Assembly: GCA_002104945.1 (NCBI GenBank)
Contig: MCFH01000060.1
Location: forward strand, 62,001 to 126,000
Direction: 5' to 3'
Origin: Piromyces finnis
Taxonomy: Eukaryota; Neocallimastigomycota; Neocallimastigomycetes; Neocallimastigales; Neocallimastigaceae
Length of the DNA stretch: 64,000 nt
Below are positions 1 through 13,043 of the stretch, in pieces. Each line of letters starts with the position of its first letter. Position 1 is the first letter of the stretch. A program made the position numbers and the translations under genes. The notes under the pieces were generated by a model. It worked only from the letters and a program-made list of their open reading frames with translations. It had not been told where the DNA came from and did no database searches.

Positions 1-3000
1 GTTAAATTATTATTATTATAAATTATATTTATATTACCTTTAGTGTTATTGACCCAAGTTATATTGTAGTGGTGGTGGTGATGTATGAATGAAAAGGGAA
101 AATGAATAGTAAGATGGATCGATTATGGTAAACTATTTACCAAGTCTTTTAAACTATTTTTGGTTAAACTAATTTATTTTTTATAAAATAGAAAAATTAA
201 TAAAAGTATAATAGTATAACATCCACGAATAAAATATAAAACAATATATAAAGAAAAAGAATACATTATTTATAATAATAATAGTAACATGAATACATGA
301 ATTAAAAGCATAGTACATAGTATAAATTTAAAGATTTAATAAATAATAATATACATTATATCTTATAAAGCAAAGTTGAAATAATAATATATGTATATAA
401 CAGTAATATTTTTTCTAATTCTTAAATCTATAATACTACGTCTAAATATAAACCTAGTTTTTTTTTTTTTTGGCAAGTAAATTAACTAGCTAGGTTTTAT
501 AAAAAAAAAAAAATGGTGCTATTTAAATATTCACTATATCAATTTTTAGGTATTCTGTATATTATAATTATAATATATCATTCAATAGTATTAATGTGGT
601 TTTGATTATTTTTACAAACATATTCAAATGTATTTCATTTGTATTCAATAATATATTAATTATCAAAATAAAAAGTGAAACAATAAACAATCCATAAATT
701 TATGAGTATAATAGAATTTACTATAAATATTACTATAATATATTATCAAAATTGTAATTTATTTATATTAAAATTTATATTAATTAATTGATATATTATA
801 AAAAAAATAATCAATAAAATAAGTTTGTCTCCATCCCTATTATTACTAACCCTTTCATACTATTGAAAGGTAAAAAAAAATTTTAGTAACCAAACAAGAA
901 CAATTATATGACTTTGGAATAAAGGAAAAAGATTATAAAAGATATATCATAGCAATTGCAATTTATTAAATACAATTTACATGATATTAAATGACTAATA
1001 TTTTCATGAAACTCATTTTCAAATAAAGAAACAATTCTACTACAATAACAATAATATTGTATAATAGCTTCTTTCATAAAAAAGAAAGTTTATAAATTTA
1101 ATTATTCGAAATTAAAAATCCCCAGTACCTATAATAATAATAATTGAAACAAAAATCAATAATATTTAAATAGAGTCTCCATCATTATGATCAATACATA
1201 TAATTAATTATTCCCAAGAAAATAAAGTAACCACCTTTTAAATTCATTTCCAGTTGAAAGGTTAATTTACTGGTTAAACGAGTCTATTTTTATAAGCTTT
1301 AAATGATACTCAAACAAAATACCAAAATTAATTTTTATTTACTAATTTTAAATTATTTTATTTATAAAGTTGTAAAATAAATAGATAAAGTTAAATCACC
1401 ACCATAACTCATATAAAAATATATATTATAAGACTTTTTTTTTCTAAAAAAAAAAAATTTGATTATAATATTTAGAGGATGAATCAATCTTGCCTTTACA
1501 AAAATCTCAAGTAAATGAATAATTATTTATAATAGGCAAATAGAAAAGACTAAAAATTAAAAAAAAAAAAAAAAAGATATAAAATATCTTTTTTTTTTTA
1601 TAAAATATTTCATGTTGTTATATTAATATAAAACATTTATAAATAAAATAAAAAAATATATTATTAGCAATGGGATAGTATTATTATTGTATTATTATAT
1701 ATCTTATAATTCAAAATAGTAAACATAGTAAACCACTCATCACTGACTAAAAAATCAAGTGCACTTTACAATAAATAATAAAAAAAAGGAGTTTTTTTGT
1801 AAAAGAATAAAAACATATACAGTAAATAATATAAATATTTTATTCATATAGTATATTTGTAATATATTACACCATAATTGGACAATATAATGGTTCAATA
1901 TTATTATATAGAATTAATCTAGTAAAAATTATTCTTTAAAGTTAAGAAAAAAAATTAAAATTTCAAATTTAAAACAATAGGATTATGCCAATTGAACACA
2001 AAACTTTGAATACAAAATATTAAATCTTGATAAATTAATATATTATAAATCAATTTAATTTATTTATGTAATTAAAATAGATTAAATTATTAAATTTAAT
2101 TCCATTTAAAAAAAACTTTATTAAATTTATTATTGTTACACTAACACTAACATTTCATAACAATATAAAACTTTTTGAAATTTTGGTAACAAGTAATTCA
2201 TTTCAAATAATATTATATATATGTGTTAAATACAATAAAATTTTAATTTTTTAGATATTTAATTATACATTGTGAGTCCTATTATTAATATATTATTATA
2301 AATAAATTTAACTTTATTAATATATGAGAGACTATGGCCTAAAGAAATTTTTTATTGTTGACATCTTATATACTATATTTGTTTTATTATTATAAAGCTT
2401 ATTAAATAATAAACAATTATGTAACAAAAAATAAAGCCCCTTTCTTACCTTACGAAAGATGAAGTAGAAAAAGGAAACAAAATAAAATTTAACTTTTTTT
2501 TAATAAATTAAAAATAATATACAAATAAATATAACTATATTGAAATTTATTACTGCAAGTATAAAGAATAATATATGAATAATATAGGAATAAATATTAA
2601 TTTTTGATGATTAAAAAAATATTTTAACTGCCATCATAAACTCTATTTCAATATAAATGCATATGAAAAAAAAAGAGATGCACTTGAAAAAGTTGATACT
2701 ATTTATTACTAAAGTAAAGGATATTATTGTTGTATTATGAATAACTATCCTATCATCTTTTGGTCTTTACTATTTTTCAATTTTTTGTTTTTATGAATGT
2801 TTTTTTTTTTTAAAAAAGAAAAATAGGTTTCAAACTAATAAAGCAATGGTTCAATACTATTTTCAATAGTTATCAATTCATACTAATTCTATTTTTGTTT
2901 TTTGTTTTTTGTTTTTTTTTTTAATATAATATTATTTCACCAAGCCATAATACTTTTAATAATAATAATAATAATAATAAATATAGTTTAGTTAAATCCT

Positions 3001-3650
3001 ATAGTTGTTTGTTTGTTTGTTTCTAATTCTAAACTTGGTTTACAAGTATTTAATGTATATAATATTGTATACATAGCAAAATGTATATAATTTTTAAATT
3101 TTTTAGATAAAAATATTTATTTAGATCGCAATAAAATTTGTTTGTTTGTTTTTAAAATATTAATCATGTTTTAAAATGTATCATTAGTTGACCGTTGTTT
3201 TACATTTCATTAAAATAAGCTTTTTTAAAAAGAAAATAAAACAGAAAAAAGACGAATAATAATTTAAATTATAATTTCTTACTTTCCCGTTTTGTTTCAT
3301 CTTTCATTTCATCCAAATAAAAATATGTAATACAAATGTATTAATACATTAATGTAATAAGGTGTATTTTGTATTGAATAAATAAAAAAACATAAAAGGA
3401 AAATTGGTTTATCAATAACAACCTTTATACTTTTATATTATTAGTAATGAAAGGCTTTTTATTTTATTTTTTTTTTGAATAGAATAGGAGGCTTTAAAAA
3501 AAATGAAAGGCTTTTTTTTTAAAAAAAAAAAAATATAGTATTGATAATAATAATATAGCATACAAATTATATTAATTAATTTTATCATATTCATAAGTAA
3601 TTATATTAAAAAATATTCATATATATATAATATATATAATATAGGTATGA

Positions 3651-3760
3651 TTATTTATTATTTATTATTTATTATTTAAATATTTATTATTTATTATTTA
3701 AATATTTATTATTTATTATTTATTATTTCTTATTATTATTTATTATTTATTATCTATATA
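3651..3760. repeat. TTATTTA-type minisatellite
   Basis: A run of TTATTTA-like heptamers, interrupted twice by TTTAAATA and passing into TTATTA and TATA-rich repeats up to about 3800. It is simple-sequence DNA in the intergenic region with no sign of coding. Confidence 0.7.
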
Positions 3761-6612
3761 TTATATATTATATTCATATATTCATATATTCATATATATC
3801 TATATTTATATCAATATTTATTTATATATGTATATTTATATACATTTATTTATTTATTTCTTAATTCATTTATCTATATTTATTTTATAATTAATTAAAT
3901 TTATGTTTTTATTTTAAATGTTTTTTTAATGATAAAAAAGGAAATATTTAATTCATTTAAATAAATGATATCTTTATTCTATAAAAGTATACTCTATTCA
4001 TATATTAATTATATTAAATTAATTTAATACATTGTTGAAACATTTTCAATATTCTATATATTAAATAACAATAAAAACAATACTATAATTATTAATAAAA
4101 TAGATAATCATTATTATTATTTTAAAGTTATCTAATAATAAAAAAAAATATTAAAATATAGGATAATGAAAGGTTTAAAGTTATTATCTGTTACTGTTAA
4201 AGCATAATTCATACATAATATTTTATTCTTTGTGTTGATTATTCATAAATGAATCAAAATGTCATATTCAACAAAGGTAACTAATTGGTAAAACAATTCA
4301 TAAAGAATTTATTTTAAATTAATTAATTAATTATAGAAATTGGAATGTTTTTGTTTCTTTTAGAGAAATAAATACATTTTAATTTAATATCTGTATTATT
4401 ATTAATGTTATTGATTTACTTTACTTTTTTTTTAATACATAATTAATTTATATCTACTTCATTAAATTAAATTCTTTTTTCCTACTAATTATTTTAATTA
4501 TTTCCCTAAAAAAATTTGCCGTATCTACTAAATAAGGAAGTTATGGAATATTAATTTATTATATAAAAATGAAATTGCGGTCATTTTTATGCTCTATTTC
4601 AAAAATTAGAATATTTTTTTCAATTTACAAAAAAAAAAATATAATTTAAAAAAAAAGGATAAGTAAACAATAATATTATAAAATAATTTAGAATAGGTAA
4701 ACTATTTGATATAAAATATTATTAGACATCTTATTATAAATAAATAAATAATAAATGATAAAAAAGGAAGTAACATTAATGTTAAATATAATAATTACAT
4801 TTTTTGAAGTTTTGGAATATTAATATTATTATTTTTAATATTTAATATAAAATTTAAAATGGATAATTGCCATCAATTTTTTTCTATCTTACCTAAAATT
4901 GGCCATATTACCAATTATTAAGAAAACATGCAATAAATAATGAAAAAAAAAAAGAAAATAAATATTTTGCCGTAAATAGAATACGGCATTTTTTAAAATA
5001 GGCCGTTTTTATGTTTATGTAATTAAATTTAAAAAAAAAAAAATCAATATTTTTATGTATCAAAATTTTTGTATACAAAATTTATATATTTCATAGGGTA
5101 ACATTTGTATAAAAATTTAAAAGTAAAAAAAAAAAAAAAAGAAATTAATACAGTGAATTTTTTATAATAAAATAATAAATAGAAAATATTAAATAAAATG
5201 TATATATTTTTATATTTTACAATTTAAGTACTTTAAAAGAATTACACTGACTTTCCTTTTTTTTACTTTTATTATAGAAGGATCAAAAATATATAGATAT
5301 AATATATAAATTCTCTAATGTTTCAATGAATTAAGCATGATTTAAAAAAATATATATATGTTTTCTTATGAATGATGAAAAATATTTACCGTTCAAAAAA
5401 AATAGCCACACTTTATTCATCATCATGATGAATACAACAAATATTCAAATATTATTTATATGACATTAAACTAATATTATTTGTTGCTTATTAGGTAATC
5501 CTTTTTTTTTTAATTTTATTATTATTTAATGATTTTATCATTTTATTATTTTCTAATTTTTTTTAATAAAAATTTAACTTATAATATCATTATTATTATT
5601 ATTATTAAGATATTTATTTTTCTTTTTTTAAAAAAAAATTAAAAAGAAAAACATTATAAATTATAGAGAGTAATAATAGCACCTAAGCTATTAATCAAGA
5701 TTAAAAATGCAAGTTATCCTCCTTCATTTAATATTACATACATAATTATTACATATGTATATATTGTTTTAAATAAAAAAAAATAAATATACAAAAATTG
5801 TTGTTGTTTGTTTGTTTGTTCCTTTAAATAAATTAAATTCTTTTTTTAATATTTAATTGATAATCAATTTTTTTATATTTTTTTTAGTATTATCTCTGTT
5901 ATATTAAAATGTTTAGAATTAATAAAATGCATTTTCTATTTAATTTATTAAAGTTTAATGAAATTTTCTATTTTACCATAAATGGATATAATGGAAAATG
6001 GTGACATTTATATTAAATAATGAATCAAAATTAAAAAAGAATAATTTTTTATTAAAAATTATTTTAATATAATGCAAATCATAGATTAAAAATTTTAATT
6101 AATATTTGTTACTTTTAAAGGTAAATAATTTAAATGCATAAAAAATGGATAAATAAAAAAAATAAGGAAAAAAAAAAAAGCCAGATTAAAAAAGATCTTA
6201 CTATGAAATGGTTAAGAAAAGATTGAAAGGGAAAGGAAAAAAAAAAGTGTTGTCATAAAAATAGTAATATTTTTGTTGTATGAAAAAGTCTTTTTTTTTA
6301 TTTGTTTTTGATTTATTTTTATAATTAATGAAACAATTAATGAAAGAAAAGCATCATTAGTAAAAAAAAAGTTAGGATAATTTATTATTATAATATTATT
6401 TAGGTAATGGATAAATATACTTTTTTTTTTTTCTTTATCCTATTATAATAAATAATAATATCATCAAAAGTGTATTTCAAATAAATTCCTTCAATTTTAA
6501 GTTTGTGTTTAATTTATTAAAAAGTAACAAAACACTATTAAACAGCACTTGATTATTAAATTTTCATTATTAATAAATTTGATCTTTATTTAATATTAAT
6601 AAAAATAATATG

Positions 6613-6659
<47 letters not shown>
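6613..6659. repeat. (ATT)n microsatellite
   Basis: About 15 perfect ATT units, followed by degenerate TTTATTATG units. It lies about 280 bp downstream of the stop codon of the minus-strand zinc-finger gene. Confidence 0.85.
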
Positions 6660-6941
6660 GTTTATTATGTTTATTATTATTTAATAAATAGAAATAATTC
6701 AAAAAATATTAATTTATAAATTATAGAATAAAATTAATAGATGCATAATAATTAAATAATATTAAAAAAAAAAAAAAAAAAAAGGAAATAAAATCAAATA
6801 GGTTACGTAACTATTATCAATATAATATAAATAAAAATAGATACATATTATTGAAATAATTTTATATATTTATTTTAACACTAATAAAATTTAAAAGAAA
6901 AAAGGAAAAACTAATAAAAAAATAATCATCGTATAGGCTTT

Positions 6942-7877
6942 TTACTTTTTAGTTTTAATAGATGACTGTTTATATTTATCTATATAATAGTCAGATTGAC
7001 CACAAGAAGTAGTTCTTACATGGTTGATAACATAATCACTTCGAATAAATCTTTTATAACATACTTTACAACTGTATGGATAGATATTAAGATGAATTCT
7101 GTAATGTCGATCACGATCATATTTTCTACTAAAAACTTTACAACAAATATCACAAAAACAATCAATATTAAAAGGTTTATTACAATGTCCTTTTGAATAT
7201 TTAGTGGGCTTATTTCTCTTTGGTTGATAATACATTTTTATCATAGAAGTAGACTTTTTATCAACAATTGATTGAGAATCAAGCAAAGTAGTATGATTAT
7301 CAACTCTCTTATTTTCGATATTTTTAATGTTGTCAGCATCAATGGTAATAGCAGCTGTTGTAGTGGAAGTAGTAGTAGCTCTTTTTGATTCGAAAACATT
7401 TTTGATATCATTCATTTTCTTCTCTAAATTCTGAATAGAATGAATATATTTTTCAATTTCTTTTTTCAAGTTAAAACTGTTTGATACTAATAATGAATCG
7501 TTTACACTCTTAATAATATTATTTTTTAGGGTTAATGACGGAGCATTTATAGTATCATTCCTATTATGATTATTGTTATTTATTGCATTATTATTGTTAT
7601 TACTGATATGATAATCAAGATCATTACTAGCATTTTCACGGCTATTAATTAAATTATTGATATTATTATTACTACTGTTATTATTATACATTTTTAGATT
7701 TTCAATAATGGATAATATTGCTTTAAAACTACCCTTTGAATTTTCATTATTCTGTATTTCGTTTCTTATCAAACTAATTAAAGAATGATCCAAAATTGAT
7801 TCCTCTGTTTTTAATACTTCATTTAATGATAAATTATCATTCATGTCAATAGATTTTGTTTGATTTTGCTTTGTCAT
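6942..7877 (-). CDS. C2H2-type zinc-finger protein (putative transcription factor)
   Basis: A 311-residue protein on the minus strand and the only clear host gene here. The C-terminus carries two adjacent zinc fingers. Finger 1 is a standard C2H2 (C242, C245, H258, H262, spacing C-x2-C-x12-H-x3-H). Finger 2 has C270, C273, H286 and C292, so it is a C2HC variant with a longer last gap. The linker between them lacks the classical TGEKP. The N-terminal two thirds are low complexity: asparagine runs around residues 65-110, a possible short coiled coil near 138-165, and a Thr/Ala tract near 168-178. The region just before the fingers is basic. Paired C-terminal fingers are typical of sequence-specific nuclear DNA-binding proteins, so a transcription factor is inferred; its targets are unknown. 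The start is the first ATG after an A/T-rich leader. No intron is needed to explain the frame. Confidence 0.8.
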   Translation of the reverse strand: MTKQNQTKSIDMNDNLSLNEVLKTEESILDHSLISLIRNEIQNNENSKGSFKAILSIIENLKMYNNNSSNNNINNLINSRENASNDLDYHISNNNNNAINNNNHNRNDTINAPSLTLKNNIIKSVNDSLLVSNSFNLKKEIEKYIHSIQNLEKKMNDIKNVFESKRATTTSTTTAAITIDADNIKNIENKRVDNHTTLLDSQSIVDKKSTSMIKMYYQPKRNKPTKYSKGHCNKPFNIDCFCDICCKVFSRKYDRDRHYRIHLNIYPYSCKVCYKRFIRSDYVINHVRTTSCGQSDYYIDKYKQSSIKTKK

Positions 7878-8901
7878 TTTTTTAGATACTCTATTTTCAA
7901 TGGTTTTTTACTTTTAATAAAAATTTTAAACATAAGATATTATATATTATAAAAATTAAGAATAACTAGAATTGTATTGATATATAATCAATTTTTTTTT
8001 TTCTTTTTTTTTTTTCGTATATAAATTTAACTTTATTTTTAAATTTATATAAATTTTTATAAACTTTTAAAAATTTAATTGTTTTGTTTTGTAACAATTA
8101 CAAAAAAAAAAAAAAAAAAAACACTATAAATTTAATTTAAAAAAAACTTTTTCACTCTTTTTATATATTTTTTCCTTACTATTAATGTAAAAAAAAAAAA
8201 AAATTTTGCAAATAATTATTATATTTTATTTATCACTTAACCAAATTAAATTTTTATTTATTAATTTTACCAGATCAATTATTTTCTTAACCATAAAATT
8301 TTAAAATTTTTAATTTATTAAAAATTTAATTTACAGAAAAATGAGCAAATAAAACATTTTTTTTGTATTCAATATTTTCAAAAGTTCAATAAAATAATAA
8401 TATTTAACTTGCTTAAAGAAAAAAATTAACAACATGTAAAAAGCATTATAATAAAAAATTTAAAATAAGAATAATTTTAAAATAATAAATATTATTACAA
8501 AATAGTGTTTGTTTATTTCTTATAAGATGATATATATTATAATATTACAATATTAAATTATTATTTGTAATTATATCTTATATATAAATAAAAATTAAAA
8601 AATATATATATATAAACAATAAAGAACAATCAAATAAACAAAAAAATATATTTAAATTCCTAAAAACTAAATTAACTGGTTAATTAAACATTATTATTTT
8701 TCTTTTATTACATCTTATAAGTTGCTATATTTTTTTTATTATCTTTTCCTTAAGAATTCATGATAGAGATTTATTTTTATATAAACAAAAAAAATAATTT
8801 ATTTATGTTTTTTTGTTTATGAAAATATTAAATAGTTTAAATATTTTATAAATGTAAATAGAAGTTATTTAATAATAATAATAATAATAATAATAAGATT
8901 A

Positions 8902-8955
<54 letters not shown>

Positions 8956-8960
8956 GATTA

Positions 8961-9005
<45 letters not shown>

Positions 9006-9010
9006 GATTA

Positions 9011-9046
<36 letters not shown>

Positions 9047-9051
9047 GATTA

Positions 9052-9083
<32 letters not shown>

Positions 9084-9518
9084 TATATAAAAAATAAGTC
9101 ATTTATTTCTTTTTTTCACTTTTTAAATTTAAAAAAGAAAATTAGAGTTAGTATATTGTTCCCATTGTTAAAAACTTTTTGCTACGTTACACTCCTAAAA
9201 TATACTAAAAACTGGATAGATACAAGGCAACTTCATCCTTCCAATGATTCTTTAAAACTAAATATATAAAACAAAAGTATAAAACCTAATTTTATACTTT
9301 AATATTTCTTATATTTAATTCAACCTAAGTATTAATTATAAAATATATATATATATTTTTTATATTTTATTATTTTTTCAGAAAATTTATATATTTTATT
9401 AATAATTTTATAAAGTATTATGATCTTAACCCTTTATAAAATTATTATAAATACATCTAACCCTTGAGATTAAATCTTTATTATAAAAACAACCATTTTA
9501 TTTCAACAACAGATGCTA

Positions 9519-9550
<32 letters not shown>

Positions 9551-10083
9551 AGAATTATTTTAGCGTAAATCATATTCATTTAAAAGCTACGGAATAATAG
9601 TAACATGTATTAAAAAAAATTAATATCTCTGATGGTTCATTATATATTAAGGCTTAATTTTTTTTTTTTTTTTTTTTTTAATATAAATGATTGAAAATTC
9701 AAAAAAAAAATTATGATAGATACATCATAAGGTATTGTCTAGAACAATGCTTAAATATTGAAAAAAATGTTAATAGATTTTTTTTAATGTTTAAAACTAC
9801 AAATAAAAGAAATTAAAAATGAAATAAGAGTTAAAAAAAAAAAAAAACTTTTATATAATTTATATGAATATATACTTTTATAAATATTTAATTTTTTTTT
9901 TTATTATTATTATAATACAAATTGGTTAGGATATGTAAAAATGGTACAGAAAAAGATTTTGTTGATAAACCATATTTAAAAAAATATAAAATTTAAGGAC
10001 ATAGTATTAAATTTTAAAAGAAGTAATATGTAGGTATTTTAAATTTATTTTTAACAAAAATTAAATGATGTTTAAAAATTAAA
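7878..10083. other. AT-rich spacer between zinc-finger gene and tRNA-Arg
   Basis: Divergent upstream region of the minus-strand zinc-finger gene. It is rich in A- and T-runs (a T-run of about 30 near 9518-9546 and another near 9658-9680) and holds the punctuated TAA array at 8871-9083. No open reading frame or RNA gene was recognised. Any promoter of the zinc-finger gene would lie just above 7877, but no distinct element can be named in such AT-rich sequence. Confidence 0.6.
8871..9083. repeat. (TAA)n array punctuated by AAGATTAGA
   Basis: About 210 bp of TAA repeats interrupted four times by the same nonamer AAGATTAGA (near 8895, 8954, 9004 and 9045), giving a higher-order repeat with unit lengths of about 40-60 bp. 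The identical punctuation shows that the blocks were copied as larger units, not just by slippage. Confidence 0.85.
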
Positions 10084-10164
10084 CACTCACGGCGGGACTC
10101 GAACCCGCAATCTTCAGATTAGAAGTCTGACGCCCTATCCAATTAGGCTACGCGAGCCACTTTC
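9954..10164. repeat. Duplicated block carrying tRNA-Arg, copy 1
   Basis: About 210 bp that recurs almost unchanged at 38012-38223. It contains the tRNA gene and about 130 bp of its 3' flank. Similarity stops about 7 bp upstream of the tRNA 5' end, where each copy is followed by a different element. Confidence 0.85.
10084..10157 (-). tRNA. tRNA-Arg (anticodon UCU), copy 1
   Basis: A 74-nt minus-strand tRNA that folds completely: 7-bp acceptor stem (GCTCGCG with CGTGAGT), D stem GCCT/GGGC, anticodon stem TCAGA/TCTGA with loop CTTCTAA (anticodon TCT, decoding AGA), 5-nt variable loop, and T arm GCGGG/CCCGC with loop TTCGAGT. The discriminator base is G and CCA is not encoded. Internal A box (TAGCCTAATTGG) and B box (GGTTCGAGTCC) fit RNA polymerase III promoters. 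A TTTTT terminator on the transcribed strand lies 6-10 nt downstream (10074-10078). No intron. An HCR-A element starts about 15 bp upstream. A second copy lies at 38143-38216. Confidence 0.97.
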
Positions 10165-10171
10165 AATTTAT

Positions 10172-10730
10172 TGATACGAAGAAAAATATTATCTTAATTC
10201 TATAAATGAATATAGAAAGTGATAATATTTGTATCTAAAAAATAATATTTAATAAATAAAATTTAAAGAAAATAAAAATAAATGATTTTTATACTTGTTC
10301 ATTTTCAAGTATTAGTTAGTTTTATAAAATATAGTTTATTTAATTATAAATTTTGATATTTAATAACTCTAGTATTATTAAATATATATTTTATTATTAA
10401 TACATCTCGGTATGTATGTGAATATAATTATAAGTATTATTTTAATAAATTTAATATTATTATCTAATTTTTCTGGATTATTAGGAACATTTTTAAAAAT
10501 AAGTAATTCTATCACTATTTATACAAAATTATTATTTTAAGATATAATTATAAACAAATATAAACTATTTAATTTAAAAAGAAATAAACAATTAAATAAA
10601 CAAAAAGTTTACATTTATAATTTTTAATTTAATAATTTTATACATGTTAAATATTTTAAATTTTTATCTATATTTTAATTATTATTATTATTATTATTAA
10701 TTTATAATTTATAAATTTAATTATTTATCA
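10172..10730 (-). mobile_element. Hairpin-capped repeat, family A, copy A1
   Basis: A non-coding repeat of about 560 bp. In its own orientation (minus strand) it begins TGATAAATAATT, passes a short TAA tract and ends in a two-stem hairpin at 10173-10235 that closes with GTATCA. The hairpin has outer stem arms AATATTATC/GATAATATT and GATAC/GTATC, inner arms TTCTATA/TATAGAA, and an asymmetric loop of TTAA opposite AGT. A second hairpin lies next to it (ACTTG..CAAGT). This copy is uninterrupted. Its hairpin end lies about 15 bp upstream of the tRNA-Arg, where RNA polymerase III starts. No open reading frame was seen, so any movement would depend on outside enzymes. Confidence 0.7.
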
Positions 10731-10734
10731 TTAT

Positions 10735-10785
10735 CAAAAGGCGATTTTTTATTAAAGAAAAGTGTGGTAAGCACACTAGTTATAT
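10735..10785. repeat. Dispersed repeat D, copy 1, left part
   Basis: Left end of a repeat that is uninterrupted at 37389-37930. It contains the small hairpin AGTGTG..CACACT. The solo LTR at 10786-11919 splits it after TATAT, and the repeat resumes at 11920. Family identity and function are unknown. Confidence 0.7.
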
Positions 10786-11919
10786 TGTGAAGATATTAAC
10801 TGGATTTAAAACAAATTCAGATAATATCTATAATTAATTAAACATAATAATTATAATTAAATAATTTCAATAATTATTTTAAAACACTTTTAAAAGTCAC
10901 CTTTTAAATTTTGATTCAGTGAAAGGGTTATGATTTCAAAAAATTTAATATCAATACACTATAACCCTTAGCCAAAAATAAACAAATACGAAACTACGCA
11001 TAACTCGCCAAAAACGAGTGCTACGGCTGTAAGTACTACGGCTATGAAACTAGGTTTATTAGAAAGCTTAAGGGAAAAGCTATATTTTGGTATAATCGCG
11101 GTCCTTCTAACTGGTCATTTAAGGAAGATATGATCATTTGAAGATTTTAATAAGTAAATTAAAATTAATATGATATCAAGTATGGATCATAGACATTTCT
11201 TATGACTTGATGAAATTAAAAATATATCAATAGGAATTTTAGTTATATTAATTTAATTAATGATAACGATTGTTACTAAAAATAGAACTAGACCCATTTA
11301 GGTGTAACAGTTAACACCTATAAATTAAATAATCTTAATTATTATAAAATAGGTTAACGGCAAGTTTTATTAGAAATAATTTTGAAAATAATAATTATTT
11401 AATTATAACAAATATGTTATGGTAATATCAATTAATAATGATGAATTATTAATTGAATAGTTTTTATAATTACTAATTAGGATCAACTGTTTAAATGATT
11501 AATCATATGTTTATTTTATTTTATGTCATGACAAACAAACAAACAAACAAACAATCTTATTACTTATTTAATTATATTACTAATATATTACATGTAATAC
11601 TTTATTCTTATTAATATCAATTTAATAATCTGAACAAAGAATATAAAAGAGAATGAATTGAATTCGATTTTAATTCTTTGTAAAGATTATAGTTATAATC
11701 TTAATTATATAGTTACTTATAATATCATTTATATTATTATTATTAAATAAATAAAAAAGTTTATAAAAAGTTATTTTAAAGTAAATATAAATTTTTCATT
11801 TTTCATTTGGGAGTTTAAGGTGTTATTTTATAATTAAATTTAATTTCTTAAAAAACATTTTTACTATATAATTAATAACATTCTGACCTGGCCGCATAAC
11901 CAAACCCAAAAACTTAACA
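10786..11919 (+). mobile_element. Solo LTR, family sLTR-a, copy 1
   Basis: A 1134-bp element with TG...CA ends (TGTGAAG...CTTAACA) flanked by the 5-bp target duplication TATAT (10781-10785 and 11920-11924). The uninterrupted D repeat at 37389 shows the empty site, which confirms the insertion. A TATA box (TATAAAAG, 11642) lies within an inverted repeat with arms ACAAAGAAT and ATTCTTTGT (11634-11642 and 11673-11681). ATTCTGACC occurs near the 3' end, as in sLTR-b and, in a variant form, sLTR-e. No internal region is present, so this is a solo LTR left by recombination. It is unit 1 of the tandem array. Confidence 0.85.
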
Positions 11920-12492
11920 TATATTAATTAATAAATATAATACGCTTTCCTATTGAAGGCGTAAAGCTAATAATATTTATATAAAGAAATTTAAATAATA
12001 TTTTTATTTTAGCAATAACTTAATATCAGCATATATTAAGTTATTAAAAATATTAAAATTTTTAAAGTTTTAGGTTTTATAGGAGTTTATAAATTTTATT
12101 AACTTTAGGTTAAAAAATTACTAACGCTAAAGCTTCGTAATTTTTGTCAATTTTTGTTCTTTTTATACATGAACAATTTTAATTATTACATTTTTTAATT
12201 TTAATTAATTATTATCTAATTATAAAATATTTAATTTTTATAAATTAATAATTAATATAATTATAAATAGTTAATAAATTTAAATTAAAATTTTTAATAA
12301 TAAAATTTTAATAATTTTAAAAAATTTAATAATTTCAAATATTAGAAATTTTATACTTTGAAATTTTTTAATAAAAATTTAAAAAATAAATTTTTTCAAA
12401 TTTTCAAATTTTCAAATTTAAAAAAAATTTTTAATTTTTTCCATGTGTCCAAATTTTTTAAATTTTTATATATGTTATTGTGACACAATTTT
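11920..12492. repeat. Dispersed repeat D, copy 1, right part
   Basis: Continuation of repeat D after the LTR insertion. It includes the hairpin CGCTTTC..GAAGGCG near 11942 and a very AT-rich tail ending near TTATTGTGACACAATTTT. It is repeated exactly at 14179-14751 in the second array unit. No coding potential. Confidence 0.65.
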
Positions 12493-12988
12493 TGATAAAG
12501 AATGAAATTTATAAATAATGAATTAATAGAATAGCTGATTTTAAGATTATATAAACTTAATATAAATTAAAATAATAGTAAATAATCAAAATAATATAAA
12601 ATATAAATGTTTAATTAAATTTTAAAAATGTAAAATATAAACAACTTTTGTTTATAAACAAACTTAAATGTAATTATTTATTATAAATAGAAATAGAAAA
12701 TATTATTTTTAAAGATTGTTACTAATTAGCCAGGAAAATTAGAATATTTTAAAATTATAATAAATTAATATATTTTTTTTTATAATACATAGCGAGATGT
12801 ATTATACATTTATTTTAAATAAATAAACTAATATTATAAAACAAGATGTGTTTTTTAAAACTTTAAATTATATTTAATAATTATATAAACTTGTAGAATG
12901 AGCAAGTAAAAAATAAATCATTCAATTACACACAAATATACCACTTTCTAAGCTTATTTAGAATTAAGGTATATTTGAACGTGTGTCA
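12493..12988 (+). mobile_element. Hairpin-capped repeat, family B, copy B1
   Basis: A 496-bp non-coding element that begins TGATAAAGAATG and ends in a hairpin closing with GTGTGTCA. Hairpin arms are AAATATACC/GGTATATTT (outer) and TTCTAA/TTAGAA (inner), with the same TTAA-opposite-AGT loop as family A. The subterminal ACTTG..CAAGT hairpin and a CTGG..ATTAGTAACA block are also shared with family A. A 3-nt TTT spacer separates it from the following truncated HCR-A. Confidence 0.7.
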
Positions 12989-13043
12989 TTTTGATAAATA
13001 ATTAAATTTATAAATTATGAATTTATAATAATAATAATAATAA

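Larger units (their letters stand above)
1..6941. other. AT-rich non-coding region, no gene seen
   Basis: Nearly 7 kb without an open reading frame of useful length on either strand. It consists of A/T runs, short homopolymers (for example T- and A-runs near 460-520, 1560-1600 and 5130) and simple repeats listed separately. I saw none of the LTR or hairpin repeats that fill the window after 10 kb, so this looks like ordinary intergenic DNA flanking the zinc-finger gene. Small intron-split genes or non-coding RNAs could be missed by eye. Confidence 0.6.

Noticed and set aside
6996-7196. Plus-strand reading frame opposite the zinc-finger gene
   Set aside because: It is a shadow of the minus-strand gene, with no recognisable domain.
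10173-10235. Hammerhead or twister ribozyme in the HCR hairpin
   Set aside because: I looked for conserved catalytic cores (for example CUGAUGA with GAAA) and found none; the conserved TTAA/AGT loop does not match a ribozyme I know.
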